DNA of 35,609 nucleotides from Methanobacteriota archaeon (GCA_016841625.1 JAENYU010000012.1:1-35609), one strand, 5' to 3'. Numbered from the stretch's first letter, positions 23,740 through 32,628 are shown. Notes: generated from the sequence alone by a model not told the origin. Numbers and translations: made by a program.

Positions 23740-25746
23740 TCAAGCTGCTATGGAATTTTTCGGGATTCCCACACCTACGTAAACAAGCTTCGTTTCCATT
23801 GGTGGGCCTGTCCATCCTTTGGGTGCAAGATTTTTTTTGCTGACTTCTATCCTTATATCTTCTTTTTCGAGTCCCGCATTTTGCATATAATCCATAACAA
23901 GCTGCTTTCCGGTTTTTTCTGCGTATTCCAGGGCTTCTGGATGTTTTTCGAATTTTTCCCTGCCCAGAGGGGAAAAGACGATGTAGACGTTTTTCCTTTC
24001 CTGATTCAGGGTGTCCCTTATAATCTCGCTTTCGGCTCCTCCTTCGGAACTGCCTGCCGCCAGTTCTTCGGATTTCGGGACAACTTTTGTTTTTATGAGA
24101 ATCTCAATCCTCTTGATGCCTTTCCCTACAAGGGCTCCTACGGCATTTCCAACGTCGGCATGTTCCGGGACCCTGAAATCGGCATCAATGAGTTTTTTCA
24201 TGTCTTCGGCGTAAGCCCCTACAGGTCCTCCCAGGAGGATGACCGGGATCTCTATCCTGAAGCGGGTAAAGTGGCTGTTCGAAAGTACCCTGTCAATTTC
24301 GTTTCTGGGCATTCCTTCCACGAGATAGGCAATAAGGTCCTGGGCAATGTTAAGCGCAACCTTTTGCTTCACTTCCGCACTGAACTTTTCAGGGTCCTGT
24401 TTCAGCAGTCTTCCGAGCAAGGATGCCCCAACCTTTGCAGCTTCGACATCCCAGTCTGTATATTCTCCCAGGACGTGCAGGGCGTCTGTGGGGGTGAAGC
24501 CTATTGCCTGGATCAGCCTTTTCTGGATAAGGGAATCCAGAACAAAAATGGACGGCCTCTTTTTCAGTTTCACGATAAGGTCATCGTAGGAAACGGGTTC
24601 CTTTCCGATATGCCTGTAGACCTCTCTTTCCCTATTCGTCAATTCGATGGGCTTGAAATCAGTCCTTATGAAAAATTTGGTTGACTGGACGTTTTCGCCC
24701 AGGTGGCTTTTGGAGACCCTGTTCTTTCTCAGTTTGTCCAGAAAATTAGGGTACATTACGGATGCCCTGCAGAGGGGAATGACCCGGCGGGGGCCCACGT
24801 GGACTCTCTCATGCTTTACCCATATGTGACTGTCTCCTCCGGTGGCTGAAGTCTCCATACGGATGGCTTTCACGCGGGTCTGCCATCCCCCGACGACCGC
24901 CCCTGAACTGCTGAGTTCCGGGAGCCCGTTTTGCATCATTGCAACATCCGTACTCGTACCTCCAACGTCGATTACTGCGCAGGTCTCAAGCCCCGAGAGG
25001 TGGGATGCCCCAACAAGGCTTGCGGCGGGTCCGGAAAAGATGGTCTCGATGGGTTTTTCCAGGGCTTCTTCGATTCCCACCACCGAGCCGTCGCATTTCA
25101 GCATTAGCATGTTTGCTTCGATCCCCCGGATTTCGCACTCCTCTATGATGGACCTGGTGAATTTGTGGGTGATGGGGATGAGCTGGGCGTTTAAAAAAGC
25201 GGTAACTGCCCTTTCATAGGCACCGAGGTCCTGGGACAGTTCGTGCCCGCAGACAACGGGGTGCCCCGTAAGTTCTTTCACTGCCCTCTTGACAGTGAGC
25301 TCATGCTCCGGATTGCGGGTGCTGAAATAAGAAGAAACGGCAAAAGCCGAGACCTTATCTTTTATCTTCAGGGCAAATTCTTCAACGGCTTCCAGTTCCA
25401 GGGCTTTTAGCTCTTCCCCGTCGCTGTTATGTCCGCCCTCCACGGCTATCCAGTAGTCGCTGGGGAGGTCTTTGGGAATCACGTAGTCCCCCACCATGAT
25501 CAGCCCTACGGGAAAGCCGGTCTTTTCCAGAATGGTGTTTGTTGAAAGGGTGGTTGAAACGGATACCAGTTTTATATTCTTTAGATACCCCGGGTCCAGT
25601 TTGTCAATGGCGTTCTTCATTCCCGGGAGGGGATCGGGGTAGGTGGTAAGCGCTTTGCTGGAGGCGACTACCACTCCGTCAGAATCCCTCACTATGACCG
25701 CATCCGTATAGGTCCCTCCGGCATCGATTCCCAGGCTGAATTGCAT
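23740..25746 (-). CDS. HyuA-like ASKHA ATPase, copy 1
   Basis: 668 aa, with the same motifs as copy 2: GIDAGGTYTDAVI, FSGPAASLVGA, VIDVGGTSTDVAM, METSATGGDSHIW, and the shared stretch IGFTPTDALHVLG. The main difference is an insertion of about 20 residues near 575 (Ala/Glu/Ser-rich). The conserved end METKLVYVGVG matches METKMTFVGI in copy 2. The pair are a tandem duplication. The ATG at 25746 has GAGGT about 10 bases upstream and a strong TATA box 35-45 bases upstream. No HyuB gene is nearby. Confidence 0.85.
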   Translation of the reverse strand: MQFSLGIDAGGTYTDAVIVRDSDGVVVASSKALTTYPDPLPGMKNAIDKLDPGYLKNIKLVSVSTTLSTNTILEKTGFPVGLIMVGDYVIPKDLPSDYWIAVEGGHNSDGEELKALELEAVEEFALKIKDKVSAFAVSSYFSTRNPEHELTVKRAVKELTGHPVVCGHELSQDLGAYERAVTAFLNAQLIPITHKFTRSIIEECEIRGIEANMLMLKCDGSVVGIEEALEKPIETIFSGPAASLVGASHLSGLETCAVIDVGGTSTDVAMMQNGLPELSSSGAVVGGWQTRVKAIRMETSATGGDSHIWVKHERVHVGPRRVIPLCRASVMYPNFLDKLRKNRVSKSHLGENVQSTKFFIRTDFKPIELTNREREVYRHIGKEPVSYDDLIVKLKKRPSIFVLDSLIQKRLIQAIGFTPTDALHVLGEYTDWDVEAAKVGASLLGRLLKQDPEKFSAEVKQKVALNIAQDLIAYLVEGMPRNEIDRVLSNSHFTRFRIEIPVILLGGPVGAYAEDMKKLIDADFRVPEHADVGNAVGALVGKGIKRIEILIKTKVVPKSEELAAGSSEGGAESEIIRDTLNQERKNVYIVFSPLGREKFEKHPEALEYAEKTGKQLVMDYMQNAGLEKEDIRIEVSKKNLAPKGWTGPPMETKLVYVGVGIPKNSIAA

Positions 25747-25780
25747 TTCTTATAAACCTCTTCCATTAGTTGGATTGTTG

Positions 25781-25792
25781 ACTTTATATATG
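25781..25792 (-). promoter_or_regulatory. TATA box of HyuA-like copy 1
   Basis: CATATATAAAGT on the minus strand predicts a start about 13 bases before the ATG, giving a very short leader. Confidence 0.65.
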
Positions 25793-26115
25793 CCCGTATC
25801 CAGATTGCTTATTTTCCGGGTTTCTTGTTTCCAGATGACTGATTTTTCTGGTTGCTGGTTTCCAGGTTGCCGACATTTCCTTCCCTGACTTGCTATTTTC
25901 CAAACCCGGAGTCCGTTTATTTTTATGCTTCTTTTTTCTTTTCGATTGATTATTAAGTTTTGCCATGTTCTGGAAACGTGTGCGTATTTATGGAGCTCTC
26001 GGCGGTGATTTTTTCCTCTTACTGCTCCGATTTCTTCTTAATTTCCTCTATTTCTTCTTAATTTCCTCTTATAGTGATTGAGGTTTATCTCTGCTATCAT
26101 ATCTACGTTATTATT
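25793..26115. other. Gene-free interval with short duplications
   Basis: Contains an approximate 31-bp duplication (about 25818-25880, sharing GTTTCCAG) and a 20-bp tandem repeat at 26031-26070. A 60-codon minus-strand frame here is Lys-rich, follows the duplication and has no ribosome binding site; I do not call it. Confidence 0.55.
26031..26070. repeat. 20-bp tandem repeat, two copies
   Basis: TTTCTTCTTAATTTCCTCTA followed directly by a copy differing only in the last base. It lies 45 bases beyond the end of the CDF gene. Confidence 0.9.
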
Positions 26116-27108
26116 TTAATTTCTGGATATAATTGGTATTAATTTTTTTATATTAAGTTTTTCCCTATTCTTTTCAGGGGACCTGCTTATTTTTCTGAAG
26201 GGGCAATTCCTTCCCTGATCAGGTTCCGCTTTAATCAGGGTATAAGTTTCTTCCCCATACGCGGCTTTTAGCCTCTCTTCCACCCTGCCCGATATTCCGA
26301 CTGCTTCCCGGATGTTCAGGGAGTCTTTAACGCTGATGGAAACATTAATGGCAATGTCCTTCCCGATTCTCCGGGTCTTGAGCCCGCGGCAGGATATAAC
26401 GTCTTCCGTTTCGCTTATTATTTTCCTGATGTTCCGGTTGTTTTCCTCGTCAAGGGAAGCTTCTATCAACTCATCGGCAGTTCCGTAAAGAACCCTGCCC
26501 GAAGCTTTCAGCACTAAGAGGCTCAGGAAGACCGCTGCAAGGGAATCGGCGGCTGCCCATCCCCTTCCCGGGAGGAACGTGCATCCTATGCCGAGGAGCA
26601 CGCACCCTGAGAAGAAAATCTCCTCCCGGAGGAAACGGTATTTTGCAGGGCTCCTGCCGCCTGGGTAAAGCTGCCCGTTTTCCTTCTCATTGTAACGCAG
26701 AAGGAACCCCTTTGATAAGGGGGAAAGTGCAGCTGCAAAAAAAGCAGAGATCCCGGGAGTTACCGGGTCCTGGCCCTTTATGAGTATAATAAGCTCTCCC
26801 GTACCCCGGGAGAGGATCTGAAACCCTGCCAAGAGCAGCATAACTGCCCAGGCACCCATAAAGAGGGTCGCAACTTTCCCGTGCCCGTAGTTGTGGGACA
26901 CGTCTTCGGGTTTGAGGGCGATGTGATGGTCCAGGAGTTTCATGGACCCGGCTGCGAAATCCTAAAAAGAGCGGACTGCATCCGCGAGGAGTGCCGTACT
27001 GTTTCCGAAAAATCCTGCGCCCAGTTTGAAAACAGCCAGCATCAGGTTCAGGAGCAGGTCTTTGCCATGCATGCCCTTTGCTTTCTCTAATGTATCTTCC
27101 GCTCTCAT
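26116..27108 (-). CDS. CDF-family cation transporter with an in-frame TAG
   Basis: 330 codons with a TAG at codon 49 (26962-26964). Before it the frame reads a CDF first helix and start of the second (LMLAVFKLGAGFFGNSTALLADAVRSF). After it the family continues without a shift (DFAAGSMKLLDHH, SHNYGHGKVATL near 65). The TAG falls in the conserved SLxD stretch of helix 2. Further helices and a cytoplasmic domain (IRKIISETEDVISCRGLKTRRI) follow. CDF proteins export divalent metals; here the expected His/Asp metal ligand of helix 2 is Arg. In Methanosarcina TAG encodes pyrrolysine, so the gene may be read through. None of 24 other checked genes in the window uses TAG as stop. Alternatives are a nonsense pseudogene or a sequence error. 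The start ATG at 27108 is the best guess; a GTG lies 12 bases earlier and GGAGGAGG is farther upstream. Confidence 0.75.
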
Positions 27109-27295
27109 TTTTGGATGCACCAGTCCGTTGAATTAATTCCTCCTCCTTTGCGAAGCGGAGTTTTCTTGAGTGGGTAGGCAGCAGGGAATGGTTATTTGTA
27201 AAAAATTTGGGGTTGAAGTGAATTGCTGGCAAATAAACCGTTTACATAAAGGATGCACGGTTTTTGTCCATAAGGAAATAATCGAAACGAGTAAC

Positions 27296-27390
27296 AGGTA
27301 TTTTCAGGTTCAGAGATTTTGAATTATAGGTATTTACAGGTTCAGAGATTTGAATTATAGATATTTCCAGGCTGAGAGAGTTGCAAATAA
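27296..27390. repeat. 32-bp tandem repeat, three copies
   Basis: Units at 27296 (32 bp), 27328 (31 bp) and 27359 (32 bp) with the core AGGTATTT-CAGGTTCAGAGATTTGAATTAT; the third is more decayed. It lies in the gap between the CDF gene and the acetate-transporter-family gene. Apart from this array and the following hairpin, the 390-base gap holds nothing recognisable. Confidence 0.9.
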
Positions 27391-27394
27391 ATTG

Positions 27395-27426
27395 AAAACA
27401 CAGATCCCGGAACCTGTGTTTTTTTC
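27395..27426 (-). terminator. Terminator hairpin of the SatP-family gene
   Basis: AAAACACAG/CTGTGTTTT, 9 bp around a 10-base loop, with T tracts on either side. It starts about 75 bases after the SatP-family stop. Confidence 0.65.
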
Positions 27427-27497
27427 ATGCGGTTGGATTGATAGGGTTAGTCACTTTCCGTTTTTAACCGGGGTCTTCTGTAGTATGCTGCTTATTT

Positions 27498-28082
27498 TCA
27501 GATTGGGGCCACCGTCTTTCCAAAGATTTCATTCAGTACCATGGCAAGAGCAGTGTACAGGGCTCCAAGGCCCATAATAAGTCCAACAATGCCGGCAACT
27601 GAGAGCAGCCCGGTGCTTCCGGTTGCGTTTACAACTGCCAGCATCATAAACAATGTAAACAATGTAACAAATACAAACTGGATCGCCCTGACTCCGATCT
27701 TCATCGTAGCAATCAGCATGACAAAGGTGTAGACACCCCAGATAAAGAGGTATGCAGCCATTGCGGTTGCGGAGGGTGTTTCAACCCAGCCCAGTGCAGG
27801 CATGATAATAAGTCCTGCAAGGGAGAACCAGAACAGTCCGAAGGCTGAAAATGCAGTGCCTCCAAAGACATCGCCTTTTTTCCAGGCCATCATCCCTGCA
27901 AATACCTGTGCAAAACCTCCCAGGAATATCGCCATGGATACGATCATGGATCCTACCGGGTAAACCCCGATGTAGCTCAAACTCAACAGGACAGCAGACA
28001 GGCCAAGGCCTGTGAACCCTAGAGGAGCGGGGTTCGCTGTCTTGTCTATAATTAAAGTTGCAACTCCTTCGTTTTCGGTCAT
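27498..28082 (-). CDS. SatP/AceP-family acetate transporter
   Basis: 194 aa membrane protein of the GPR1/FUN34/YaaH (AceTr) family, with the signature NPAPLGF near residue 17 and six predicted transmembrane helices. Family members carry acetate, succinate or related acids, or ammonium in some annotations. In an acetate-using methanogen, acetate uptake is the natural reading. The start is the ATG at 28082 with GGGG upstream; a TTG directly before it is less likely. It follows mtaB by 65 bases across a T-rich tract and may be expressed by partial read-through from mtaCB. Confidence 0.88.
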   Translation of the reverse strand: MTENEGVATLIIDKTANPAPLGFTGLGLSAVLLSLSYIGVYPVGSMIVSMAIFLGGFAQVFAGMMAWKKGDVFGGTAFSAFGLFWFSLAGLIIMPALGWVETPSATAMAAYLFIWGVYTFVMLIATMKIGVRAIQFVFVTLFTLFMMLAVVNATGSTGLLSVAGIVGLIMGLGALYTALAMVLNEIFGKTVAPI

Positions 28083-28108
28083 CAATATACCCCTGAAGCC
28101 ATTTTTCC

Positions 28109-28138
28109 AAAATAAAAATAAAAATAAAAATAAAAGAA
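28109..28138 (-). terminator. U-rich terminator after mtaB
   Basis: Five AAAAT-type units on the plus strand give a run of TTTTA repeats in the mtaCB transcript direction, starting 10 bases after the mtaB stop. This is a typical archaeal termination tract. Confidence 0.65.
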
Positions 28139-28147
28139 GTTTAGGGC

Positions 28148-29533
28148 TTAGAGCCCGTAGTTTTCAGTTCTGAAAACTGCAACTTCTTCCTTGTATTTTG
28201 TTAGGCAGTCGCTCATGAACTTGTCGCTGTCATCGGTGAGGCCTTCGAGGTCGGCCTTGACCTTTGCAAGGGCGTTTGTTTCGAACCTTGTGAGTTTGAG
28301 CTTACCGGATGCGACACCTTCTCCGACAATGTTGCAGCACTCGATGGCTGCGTTCTTGGCACGGAGGTAGTTGTCCTCTCCGTCCTTGACAATTGCCTGG
28401 CCCACCCTGTAGGCGTTGTCGTAGGCAAGCACGTAGCCCTGTGGGTCTCTGTACTTGTCAGAGAGTGTGAGGATGTCTCTGAGGTCCTTTGCCTTCCCGA
28501 GTTTCAGGGAAGTGTTCATCATTGAACAGTCATAGGCGAGGGTCTCGACCCAGCACTGTACGGTGGTACCGCCGAATTCCCCGTGGTATTCAACGGATTC
28601 GTTGGACCAGAGGTCACAGCACTGCATGGTCAGGTTACCCATGACGTCAGAGTGTGCACAGGTTGAGGTCTTACCTTCCTGAGAGATCGGGACCCCTGAG
28701 ATGGACTTGATGATGGTGTTCTCGTATCCGCAGTCCTTACCCGGACCGGTTGCACCGGCTTCGTATGCACAGAGGGACCTTCCTGCAGCAATTGACCTTG
28801 CAACGATTGCGGTGGTGTGGGCAAGGTTCTTGTCGAGCAGTCCGCCTGCGATGAACATTGCGGTGTTTGCCTGGGCACAGTCTGTGTCACCTGCTGCTAC
28901 TACGCCGTTCTTCTTTGCGACGTCGGCAATGTCGGACCAGATCATTTCCATGTCCATGGAACCGAGCACACCGATACCGAAGAGGATACCTGCTGTGTCG
29001 TTTCTCAGGATAGAGTAGTCGAAGACTTCCTTACCACCCATGCTTTCTACGGAAAGCAGGTCTGCACCGTTCTGGGCGCACTGTTCGAAAGCTTCCATAA
29101 AGACGGAGTACTTGTCTCCTCTGAGCTGGAGGTAGTCACGGTCTTCACGGATGTCACCGATGGTGTGCCGCAGTGCGCACTTGATGCCGTATTCATCGTG
29201 GTACTCTTCCATGATGGTCTTCTGGGCGTGAGCCACAGCGCCTCCCCACTCGGGGTTGTTGGACATCTGTTCCACGTGTTCGGTTTCAAGCACAACGGAA
29301 GGTGCACCGATCTGGACCATCCTTGCCATTGCGTCGGTGGTGATCCTCTCATATTCCTTGACAAGCTTTTCCTTGGACTTGCCTGCCTGGGGTCTTGGGG
29401 CGTAGTTAAGTTCGGGGGTTGCGTAGCCTGCACCGATCTCGAGACCAAGGCCTGCCTTTACGGGGAATTTACAGTTCCCGAAAAGCATGTCGTCTGCTTT
29501 AGCATAAGCCATTGAAGTGTATTTCTTTACCAT
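28148..29533 (-). CDS. mtaB: MtaB, methanol:corrinoid methyltransferase
   Basis: 461 aa. MtaB transfers the methyl group of methanol to the corrinoid of MtaC, the first step of methanol-dependent methanogenesis in the cytoplasm. The zinc ligands known from M. barkeri (Glu164, Cys220, Cys269) are present here as Glu163 (SVESMG), Cys219 (DTDCAQ) and Cys268 (KDCGYEN), a one-residue offset, so the enzyme should be active. Length matches the family. The ATG at 29533 has GGAGG 8 bases upstream. It follows mtaC by 15 bases and the two form one transcript. Smooth codon use suggests high expression. Confidence 0.98.
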   Translation of the reverse strand: MVKKYTSMAYAKADDMLFGNCKFPVKAGLGLEIGAGYATPELNYAPRPQAGKSKEKLVKEYERITTDAMARMVQIGAPSVVLETEHVEQMSNNPEWGGAVAHAQKTIMEEYHDEYGIKCALRHTIGDIREDRDYLQLRGDKYSVFMEAFEQCAQNGADLLSVESMGGKEVFDYSILRNDTAGILFGIGVLGSMDMEMIWSDIADVAKKNGVVAAGDTDCAQANTAMFIAGGLLDKNLAHTTAIVARSIAAGRSLCAYEAGATGPGKDCGYENTIIKSISGVPISQEGKTSTCAHSDVMGNLTMQCCDLWSNESVEYHGEFGGTTVQCWVETLAYDCSMMNTSLKLGKAKDLRDILTLSDKYRDPQGYVLAYDNAYRVGQAIVKDGEDNYLRAKNAAIECCNIVGEGVASGKLKLTRFETNALAKVKADLEGLTDDSDKFMSDCLTKYKEEVAVFRTENYGL

Positions 29534-29548
29534 TATTGCTCCCTCCGA

Positions 29549-30325
29549 TTAGTGCTTGTGGAATTCCTCTCTTAATTTCTCTATATCGTCTCCGCCGCCT
29601 ACAATGAAGTTTGCAATCTTCACTGCGTCAGAGGCTTCTTCACCATAGACTCCGAGGTCATACTGGGACACGAAGTCCTGGTTCACAGCACCGCCACCAC
29701 ATGCGAAGGGGAGCTTGATGCCCTTCTCGAGGAGCTTGTCGTTGATTTCCTTGAAGGCATACATGGTTGTTGTCATGAGAGCAGTACCTGTTACCATCAG
29801 GGGTTTCTCTTTCTCGACTGCTTCGATGACTTCGTCAACAGGACAGTCCCTGCCGAGGTCGACTACTTCGTAACCGCTTGCTCTCAGGAGGGCAGCAACA
29901 ATGTTCTTACCGATGTCGTGAACGTCACCTTCTGCGACGTGGCAGACAATCTTGCCCCTGGGTTCAGGCACTTCAGTGGTCTGTGTCTTACAGAATTCTA
30001 TACCATCCAGCATAGCGTCTGCGGACATCATGACGTTGGGGAGGAAAATGATCCCGTCATCGTAGAGTTTGGATACAACACCCATCCCTGTCATAAGGGC
30101 TTCGTTGATAAGGGCGATCGGGTCTTTGCCTGCGTCGATTGCGGCTTTGAGCCCATCAATCACATCGTCTTCTTCACCCTCGTAGATTGCCTTTGCAATC
30201 GGGTAGATCTGTTCATCCTTCGGGTAAAGCTCTTCTGCAGCTTCGTCAGGAGTCATTTCCTTTTCGAGGGCGACGTTATAGCGTACTAATATGCCATCGA
30301 TGTCTTCCAGTTTCAAATCCAACAT
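29549..30325 (-). CDS. mtaC: MtaC, methanol-specific corrinoid protein
   Basis: 258 aa. An N-terminal helical methyltransferase-partner domain (about 1-115) is followed by a B12-binding Rossmann domain with DVHDIGKNI, where His136 matches the known cobalt ligand. It carries the methyl group from MtaB to MtaA. Oxidation of its cobalt inactivates it, so an ATP-dependent reactivation factor is needed. The start ATG at 30325 has GGAGG 7 bases upstream. Upstream is a 1.16-kb region without genes, consistent with a long, regulated leader as I recall for mtaCB transcripts. Confidence 0.98.
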   Translation of the reverse strand: MLDLKLEDIDGILVRYNVALEKEMTPDEAAEELYPKDEQIYPIAKAIYEGEEDDVIDGLKAAIDAGKDPIALINEALMTGMGVVSKLYDDGIIFLPNVMMSADAMLDGIEFCKTQTTEVPEPRGKIVCHVAEGDVHDIGKNIVAALLRASGYEVVDLGRDCPVDEVIEAVEKEKPLMVTGTALMTTTMYAFKEINDKLLEKGIKLPFACGGGAVNQDFVSQYDLGVYGEEASDAVKIANFIVGGGDDIEKLREEFHKH

Positions 30326-31021
30326 ATTTTAACCTCCAATATGAAAGAAGATGATCTCAGATTCGCTCAAATCCTCGATCCAGTAATTTGCTGTCCCGGA
30401 TGCCTCCGTTTTCTCCCTTCTAAAAAATGTGAATGAATTCGAAAACCTCCATAATCGAATTCTTCCACATTACAAGAGAGTTGGACAACCACATGGCGCT
30501 GTGTTTTACAGCACCTTTGCGCTGAATATTAAGGCCCGCTTCATTTCGTTTTTCAGGCACCTTGAAACAACATATCCCGTTTTTTTGCACCTTTGCAGTA
30601 TACCCATTTTTCAGGTGCTTTTCAAAGTATTCTCCGGGGGTTTTCATATCCCGGATAATTTCTGTTTCTGGTGCCTTTCGGGCTTTCTCTTCCCAGTGAT
30701 TTACAGGGGTGTATACTCCCTGCTTATTTGGGAACGTACTTGCAAAAAACAGTTGGATTTATTTGCTTATACCTTAACCGATGCTAATTTTTCGGCATCG
30801 ATAATTTTATAATTCTATGCAGAATTTTTCGTGCATATGATTTTATTAAAAAAGAGTTTTTTTTTGTTGGCATTGATATAATTAATGCCTTTAAAATTTA
30901 CCGGGCAATTATTTTTCTGTTTTTCATCCCCCGGCTGTGCAGGGTGAGAAATTCGCCAATTTCTTCCGGATTTTAATATAACTCAAGTGAATTTGTCTTT
31001 TATGGAATATTCAAATGTTCC

Positions 31022-31046
31022 AAAACAGATTTTATATGTCTGTTTT
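31022..31046 (-). promoter_or_regulatory. TATA box inside an inverted repeat, mtaC promoter candidate
   Basis: AAAACAGA-N9-TCTGTTTT, a perfect 8-bp inverted repeat whose spacer holds CATATAAAA on the minus strand. A start near 31005 would give an mtaC leader of about 680 bases. A regulator bound here would directly cover or flank TBP. Confidence 0.45.
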
Positions 31047-31379
31047 TCCGGATTTATTAAAGTTAAATGAATCTTTGCAGCAAAGTTTATGAAACTTTCT
31101 ATATTTTATCTCTGCACGGAAAAAACAGGCCGATAATTTAAAAGTTTATTTCAGGGAATTACCTCTGCATTCAGAGTTACCCAATTATCTGTCTTTTTTC
31201 TGCCGTTTTTTAATTTTTTTCGAACATTGCCATCCAGGGTTATTATGGCTTTGTCCTGATTTTTTCCTCTGTCTTAAACCCGCTAGACAGTTAATTCCAT
31301 CCGGTCCGCTGTCCGGATTTTTGAGTCTCCATTCCCGGAAGGAATGTCTTTTTGAGACGGTGGCGATTACCGTATTATG

Positions 31380-31389
31380 TTATATATAC
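31380..31389 (-). promoter_or_regulatory. Second TATA candidate after the CobW gene
   Basis: GTATATATAACA on the minus strand is a strong box with no gene within 1 kb downstream except mtaC. It lies just past a GC-rich palindrome (CCCCCCGGGGGG at 31401-31412) that may end the CobW-gene transcript. Confidence 0.4.
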
Positions 31390-31483
31390 ATTTCGCAAGG
31401 CCCCCCGGGGGGAGCCAAATCCGGAAAACACGCGGCTTTTCACCGCCCTTAATTTTCCGGGCCTGCCTGCCTGCCTGATCTTC

Positions 31484-32521
31484 TTAGTGGTGGTGTCCGT
31501 GATGGCCTGCACGCTCCGTCTTTTTGAAAGAAAGCTGCTGGTTATCGAGCTGCCCGCAAACAGCCGTATCCACAGCCCTGACAAGCTCTTCCCGGGGCAC
31601 TGCGGTCAGAGCGGAGAGGACCTTTATTTTCGACCGTGTGTTCCCGGTTTTTTTAAGGACTTCGATTTCCGGTTTTTCCCGTGCAGAGGTCACGCTCCCC
31701 TTTACCAGGGTTCCCTGCTGGGTGAAGGAGAGCTTTATATGCCCGATAAACTCCGGGTTCAGTTCCCTTGCCCGGTTCCTTATTTCTTCCAGAATCCGGC
31801 CTGAAACCGAGACCGTTGTTTCAAGGGAGAGTTCCGGGGACGTGAGCTCGAATTCCGAGGAGTAAGCCGATACCCCTGATATGTCAATGGAATTCCTTCT
31901 CTCAGGTGCCGATTTTGCACGGCTGCTTTCTCCAAGCATTCCCAGCAGGGTGTCGAAGGAGTCCCCTCCTTCCCGGGCTGAGAAGTGGAACATCCTGGCT
32001 TTCAGGTTGAGTTTGCGCAGGAAAACACAGATTTCAAGAAGTCTTTCCTGTTTGACGATGTCAACTTTGTTGATTCCCAGGATCTCAGCTTCTTCAATCT
32101 GGTTCCTCATGAAATTCTGAAGCTCTTCCGGGTCAGTGCTGAGGCGGCTGGCGTCCACGAGGTTTACTACCGGGGCAAAGGAAAGTCCCCGAAGATCCAT
32201 TTTTTCGATATTCCCTTTTATCTGTTTTGGGAAAGCTATCCCGGTAGGTTCTATTATAATAGTATCCGGCCTATAATCGGACATCAGGCTTTTAATGGTG
32301 TGTTCCATGCTGATCCTGAGGGTACAGCAGACGCAGCCGCTTGTGATTTCCCTTGTCTCGACTCCACTTTCCGAAATCGTATCCCCATCAATTCCTATTT
32401 CCCCGATCTCGTTGACGATGATGGCCGTTTTTTGTCCCTGTTTTCCCAGGTATTCCACAAGTTTCCGGATTGTTGTGGTCTTCCCGCTTCCCAGAAAGCC
32501 GCCGATTATCATGCACTTCAT
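31484..32521 (-). CDS. CobW/COG0523-family GTPase with His-rich tail
   Basis: 345 aa G3E GTPase. Walker A is GGFLGSGKTT (residues 7-16), the metal-binding CxCC motif is GCVCCTL near 62-68, Walker B is IIIEPTG near 90 and the base motif is NKVD near 152. Residues about 205-335 form the CobW C-terminal region. The protein ends in HHGHHH, a metal-holding tail. COG0523 proteins act as metallochaperones or insertases for Zn, Co or related metals. Here it lies upstream of mtaC on the same strand; both the zinc of MtaB and the cobalt of MtaC are possible clients (inference). The ATG at 32521 has GAGGAAGG upstream. Confidence 0.88.
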   Translation of the reverse strand: MKCMIIGGFLGSGKTTTIRKLVEYLGKQGQKTAIIVNEIGEIGIDGDTISESGVETREITSGCVCCTLRISMEHTIKSLMSDYRPDTIIIEPTGIAFPKQIKGNIEKMDLRGLSFAPVVNLVDASRLSTDPEELQNFMRNQIEEAEILGINKVDIVKQERLLEICVFLRKLNLKARMFHFSAREGGDSFDTLLGMLGESSRAKSAPERRNSIDISGVSAYSSEFELTSPELSLETTVSVSGRILEEIRNRARELNPEFIGHIKLSFTQQGTLVKGSVTSAREKPEIEVLKKTGNTRSKIKVLSALTAVPREELVRAVDTAVCGQLDNQQLSFKKTERAGHHGHHH

Positions 32522-32560
32522 GGTTTTTACCTTCCTCTGTAAAGCTTCGTCTGCAAGAAA

Positions 32561-32599
32561 TGAAAAATCAATTTGAAAAATTAATTTGAAAAATTGACA
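32561..32599. repeat. 13-bp tandem repeat, three copies
   Basis: TGAAAAATCAATT, TGAAAAATTAATT, TGAAAAATTGACA, directly upstream of the CobW ribosome binding site. On the mRNA this gives an unstructured A/U-rich leader end. Confidence 0.85.
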
Positions 32600-32628
32600 T
32601 TATTTATCTCTTTATCCCCCTCTGATCG

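Larger units (their letters stand above)
30326..31483 (-). promoter_or_regulatory. 1.16-kb mtaCB leader/promoter region
   Basis: No supportable gene lies here. A 75-codon minus-strand frame at 30420-30647 has no ribosome binding site. Features on the mtaC strand: exact 10-mer GCACCTTTGC at 30511 and 30587; AGGCACC (30555) and GGTGCCT (30670) able to pair over 115 bases; GCTGT-N5-ACAGC at 30497-30512; and several TATA-like sequences (near 30808, 31030, 31380). The span strongly suggests a long untranslated leader with regulatory elements. Confidence 0.6.

Noticed and set aside
25784-25966. A 60-codon Lys-rich minus-strand frame upstream of HyuA-like copy 1
   Set aside because: It follows a local DNA duplication, has no ribosome binding site and overlaps the promoter of the HyuA-like gene.
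26687-27232. A 181-codon minus-strand frame overlapping the 5' part of the CDF gene
   Set aside because: It is the neighbouring frame of the CDF gene; the CDF frame has clear helix and motif similarity while this one has none.
30420-30647. A 75-codon minus-strand frame in the mtaCB leader
   Set aside because: No ribosome binding site and no recognisable domain; a leader peptide cannot be excluded but is not supported.
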